In this document: positions 5,630 to 6,239 of the stretch, piece after piece
How positions within the stretch are numbered: position 1 is the first letter of the stretch
Layout of the letters: the number at the start of each line of letters is the position of its first letter
Source: an uncultured Clostridia bacterium
GTDB taxonomy: Bacteria; Bacillota; Clostridia; Oscillospirales; Acutalibacteraceae
Length of the DNA: 6,239 nucleotides
Assembly (NCBI GenBank): GCA_946626015.1
Contig: CAMOTT010000117.1
Span: 1 to 6,239, forward strand
Direction of reading: 5' to 3'
The notes under the pieces: model-generated
The model's input: only the letters and a program-made list of their open reading frames with translations
Database searches by the model: none
Told to the model about the DNA's origin: nothing
Made by a program: the position numbers and the translations under genes

Positions 5630-6052
5630 TTGCCAACCTTTAATCAGCTTGTTCGTAACGGCAGAGAAACATTGGAGAAGAAGGCAAAGGCTCCCGCTCT
5701 TTTAAAGGGTCTCAACTCTAAGAAGAACATCACAACAGATGTCAGCTCACCCCAGAAGCGCGGCGTTTGCACAGCGGTCAAAACCGCTACGCCCAAAAAG
5801 CCCAACTCAGCGCTCAGAAAGATCGCCAGAGTTCGTCTTACCAACGGTATCGAGGTTTCCTCATACATTCCCGGCGTAGGTCACAACCTTCAGGAGCACT
5901 CAGTTGTTCTTATCCGCGGCGGTCGTGTTAAGGATCTTCCCGGTGTTCGTTACCACATCATCAGAGGCACTCTTGATACTCAGGGTGTCACCGGCAGAAT
6001 GCAGGCCCGTTCAAAGTACGGCGCCAAGCGTCCGAAAGCCGCTAAGAAGTGA
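5630..6052 (+). CDS. rpsL: 30S ribosomal protein S12
   Basis: The 140-residue product is an unmistakable S12, in the longer Gram-positive form with about 13 extra residues near 13-36. Conserved blocks are PTFNQLVRNGR (2-12), SSPQKRGVCT (39-48), TPKKPNSALRK (54-64), GHNLQEHSVVLIRGGRVKDLPGVRYH (84-109) and ARSKYGAKRPK near the end. S12 sits at the decoding centre of the 30S subunit. Lys57 and Lys101, whose counterparts are classical streptomycin-resistance sites, are the wild-type residues; Asp102 is the counterpart of the methylthio-Asp of other bacteria. The start is TTG at 5630, with AAAGGAG nine bases upstream and proline as second residue as in other S12 proteins; in-frame sequence further upstream is the leader. 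It opens the str operon here under its own promoter, next to rpsG, and is preceded by the unrelated SDR gene. Confidence 0.98.
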   Translation: MPTFNQLVRNGRETLEKKAKAPALLKGLNSKKNITTDVSSPQKRGVCTAVKTATPKKPNSALRKIARVRLTNGIEVSSYIPGVGHNLQEHSVVLIRGGRVKDLPGVRYHIIRGTLDTQGVTGRMQARSKYGAKRPKAAKK

Positions 6053-6225
6053 TCCTCAGTATTCAGGATGCTTTTAATTACGACAGAATCTTCTTGAAGG
6101 CATGGCGGCTCAGCCGCTGACCGATGCAAGATGTGTATATATATTTATACGCTTCTTCATTGGCGCCACGGGATTTTTGTCACTCGAGTACCTATGATAT
6201 CATTACTATGAAGGAGGGAAGCGAA
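6053..6225 (+). other. Long rpsL-rpsG intercistronic spacer with hairpins and a possible internal promoter
   Basis: The spacer is 173 nt. It contains the hairpin ATCCT/AGGAT (6052-6068) followed by GCTTTT, the compact hairpin GCGGC-TCA-GCCGC (6105-6117), and two palindromes, ACTCGAGT (6182-6189) and ATGATATCAT (6194-6203). CTGACC (6117-6122) and TATATT (6140-6145) are spaced 17 nt apart and could be a weak internal promoter for rpsG. In E. coli the rpsL-rpsG spacer is where S7 binds for autoregulation; a similar role here is an inference. No coding region is supported. Confidence 0.35.
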
Positions 6226-6239
6226 GTGCCAAGAAGAGG
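6226..6239 (+). CDS. rpsG: 30S ribosomal protein S7, first codons only (runs off the right edge)
   Basis: Only GTG CCA AGA AGA GG remains, coding M-P-R-R and then probably Gly, the usual start of bacterial S7. The perfect SD AAGGAGGG (6211-6218) ends seven bases before the GTG. An in-frame ATG at 6208 overlaps the SD and is not preferred. Position directly after rpsL is where rpsG is expected. S7 binds the 3' major domain of 16S rRNA and organises the 30S head. The call rests on four residues plus context. Confidence 0.85.

Overview
The window looks like chromosomal DNA of a spore-forming, low-to-mid GC Firmicute, most likely a Clostridia member of the Oscillospiraceae/Ruminococcaceae type. 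Three grounds support this. The sporulation genes yqfC, yqfD and ylbJ are present. Ribosomal protein S12 has the longer Gram-positive form. Translation starts often use TTG or GTG behind strong Shine-Dalgarno sequences. No insertion sequence, phage gene, CRISPR array, tRNA or rRNA was seen.

Layout, left to right. (1) Positions 1-781, minus strand: the N-terminal 260 residues of an FAD-dependent oxidoreductase of the phytoene desaturase / retinol saturase-like superfamily, running off the left edge. Its 5' leader (about 782-909) can fold into a long-range closing stem followed by a hairpin that holds the ribosome binding site, a layout like a cis-regulatory RNA. (2) Positions 1002-2528, minus strand: yqfC then yqfD, sporulation genes. 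(3) Positions 2550-2580: a perfect 10-bp inverted repeat with a 10-nt spacer. It reads as a sigma-E-type promoter on both strands and would fire yqfCD leftward and ylbJ rightward. (4) Positions 2595-3635, plus strand: ylbJ, a sporulation integral membrane protein, followed by a 72-residue cysteine-rich protein of unknown function (3682-3900). (5) Positions 3962-5301, plus strand: a two-gene unit of a carboxymuconolactone decarboxylase-like protein and a short-chain dehydrogenase with features of the carveol dehydrogenase / mycofactocin-coupled group, closed by a strong intrinsic terminator (5333-5382). (6) Positions 5507 to the end, plus strand: the start of the str operon, with a consensus housekeeping promoter, a structured leader, rpsL (S12), a long 173-nt spacer and the first codons of rpsG (S7).

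How the parts work together: yqfC, yqfD and ylbJ belong to the mother-cell programme of sporulation in Bacillus, and the shared promoter would co-express them. The FAD enzyme and the CMD-SDR pair flank this block and could act on a common small organic substrate, but nothing in the sequence proves that. The str operon is an independent housekeeping unit insulated by the terminator.
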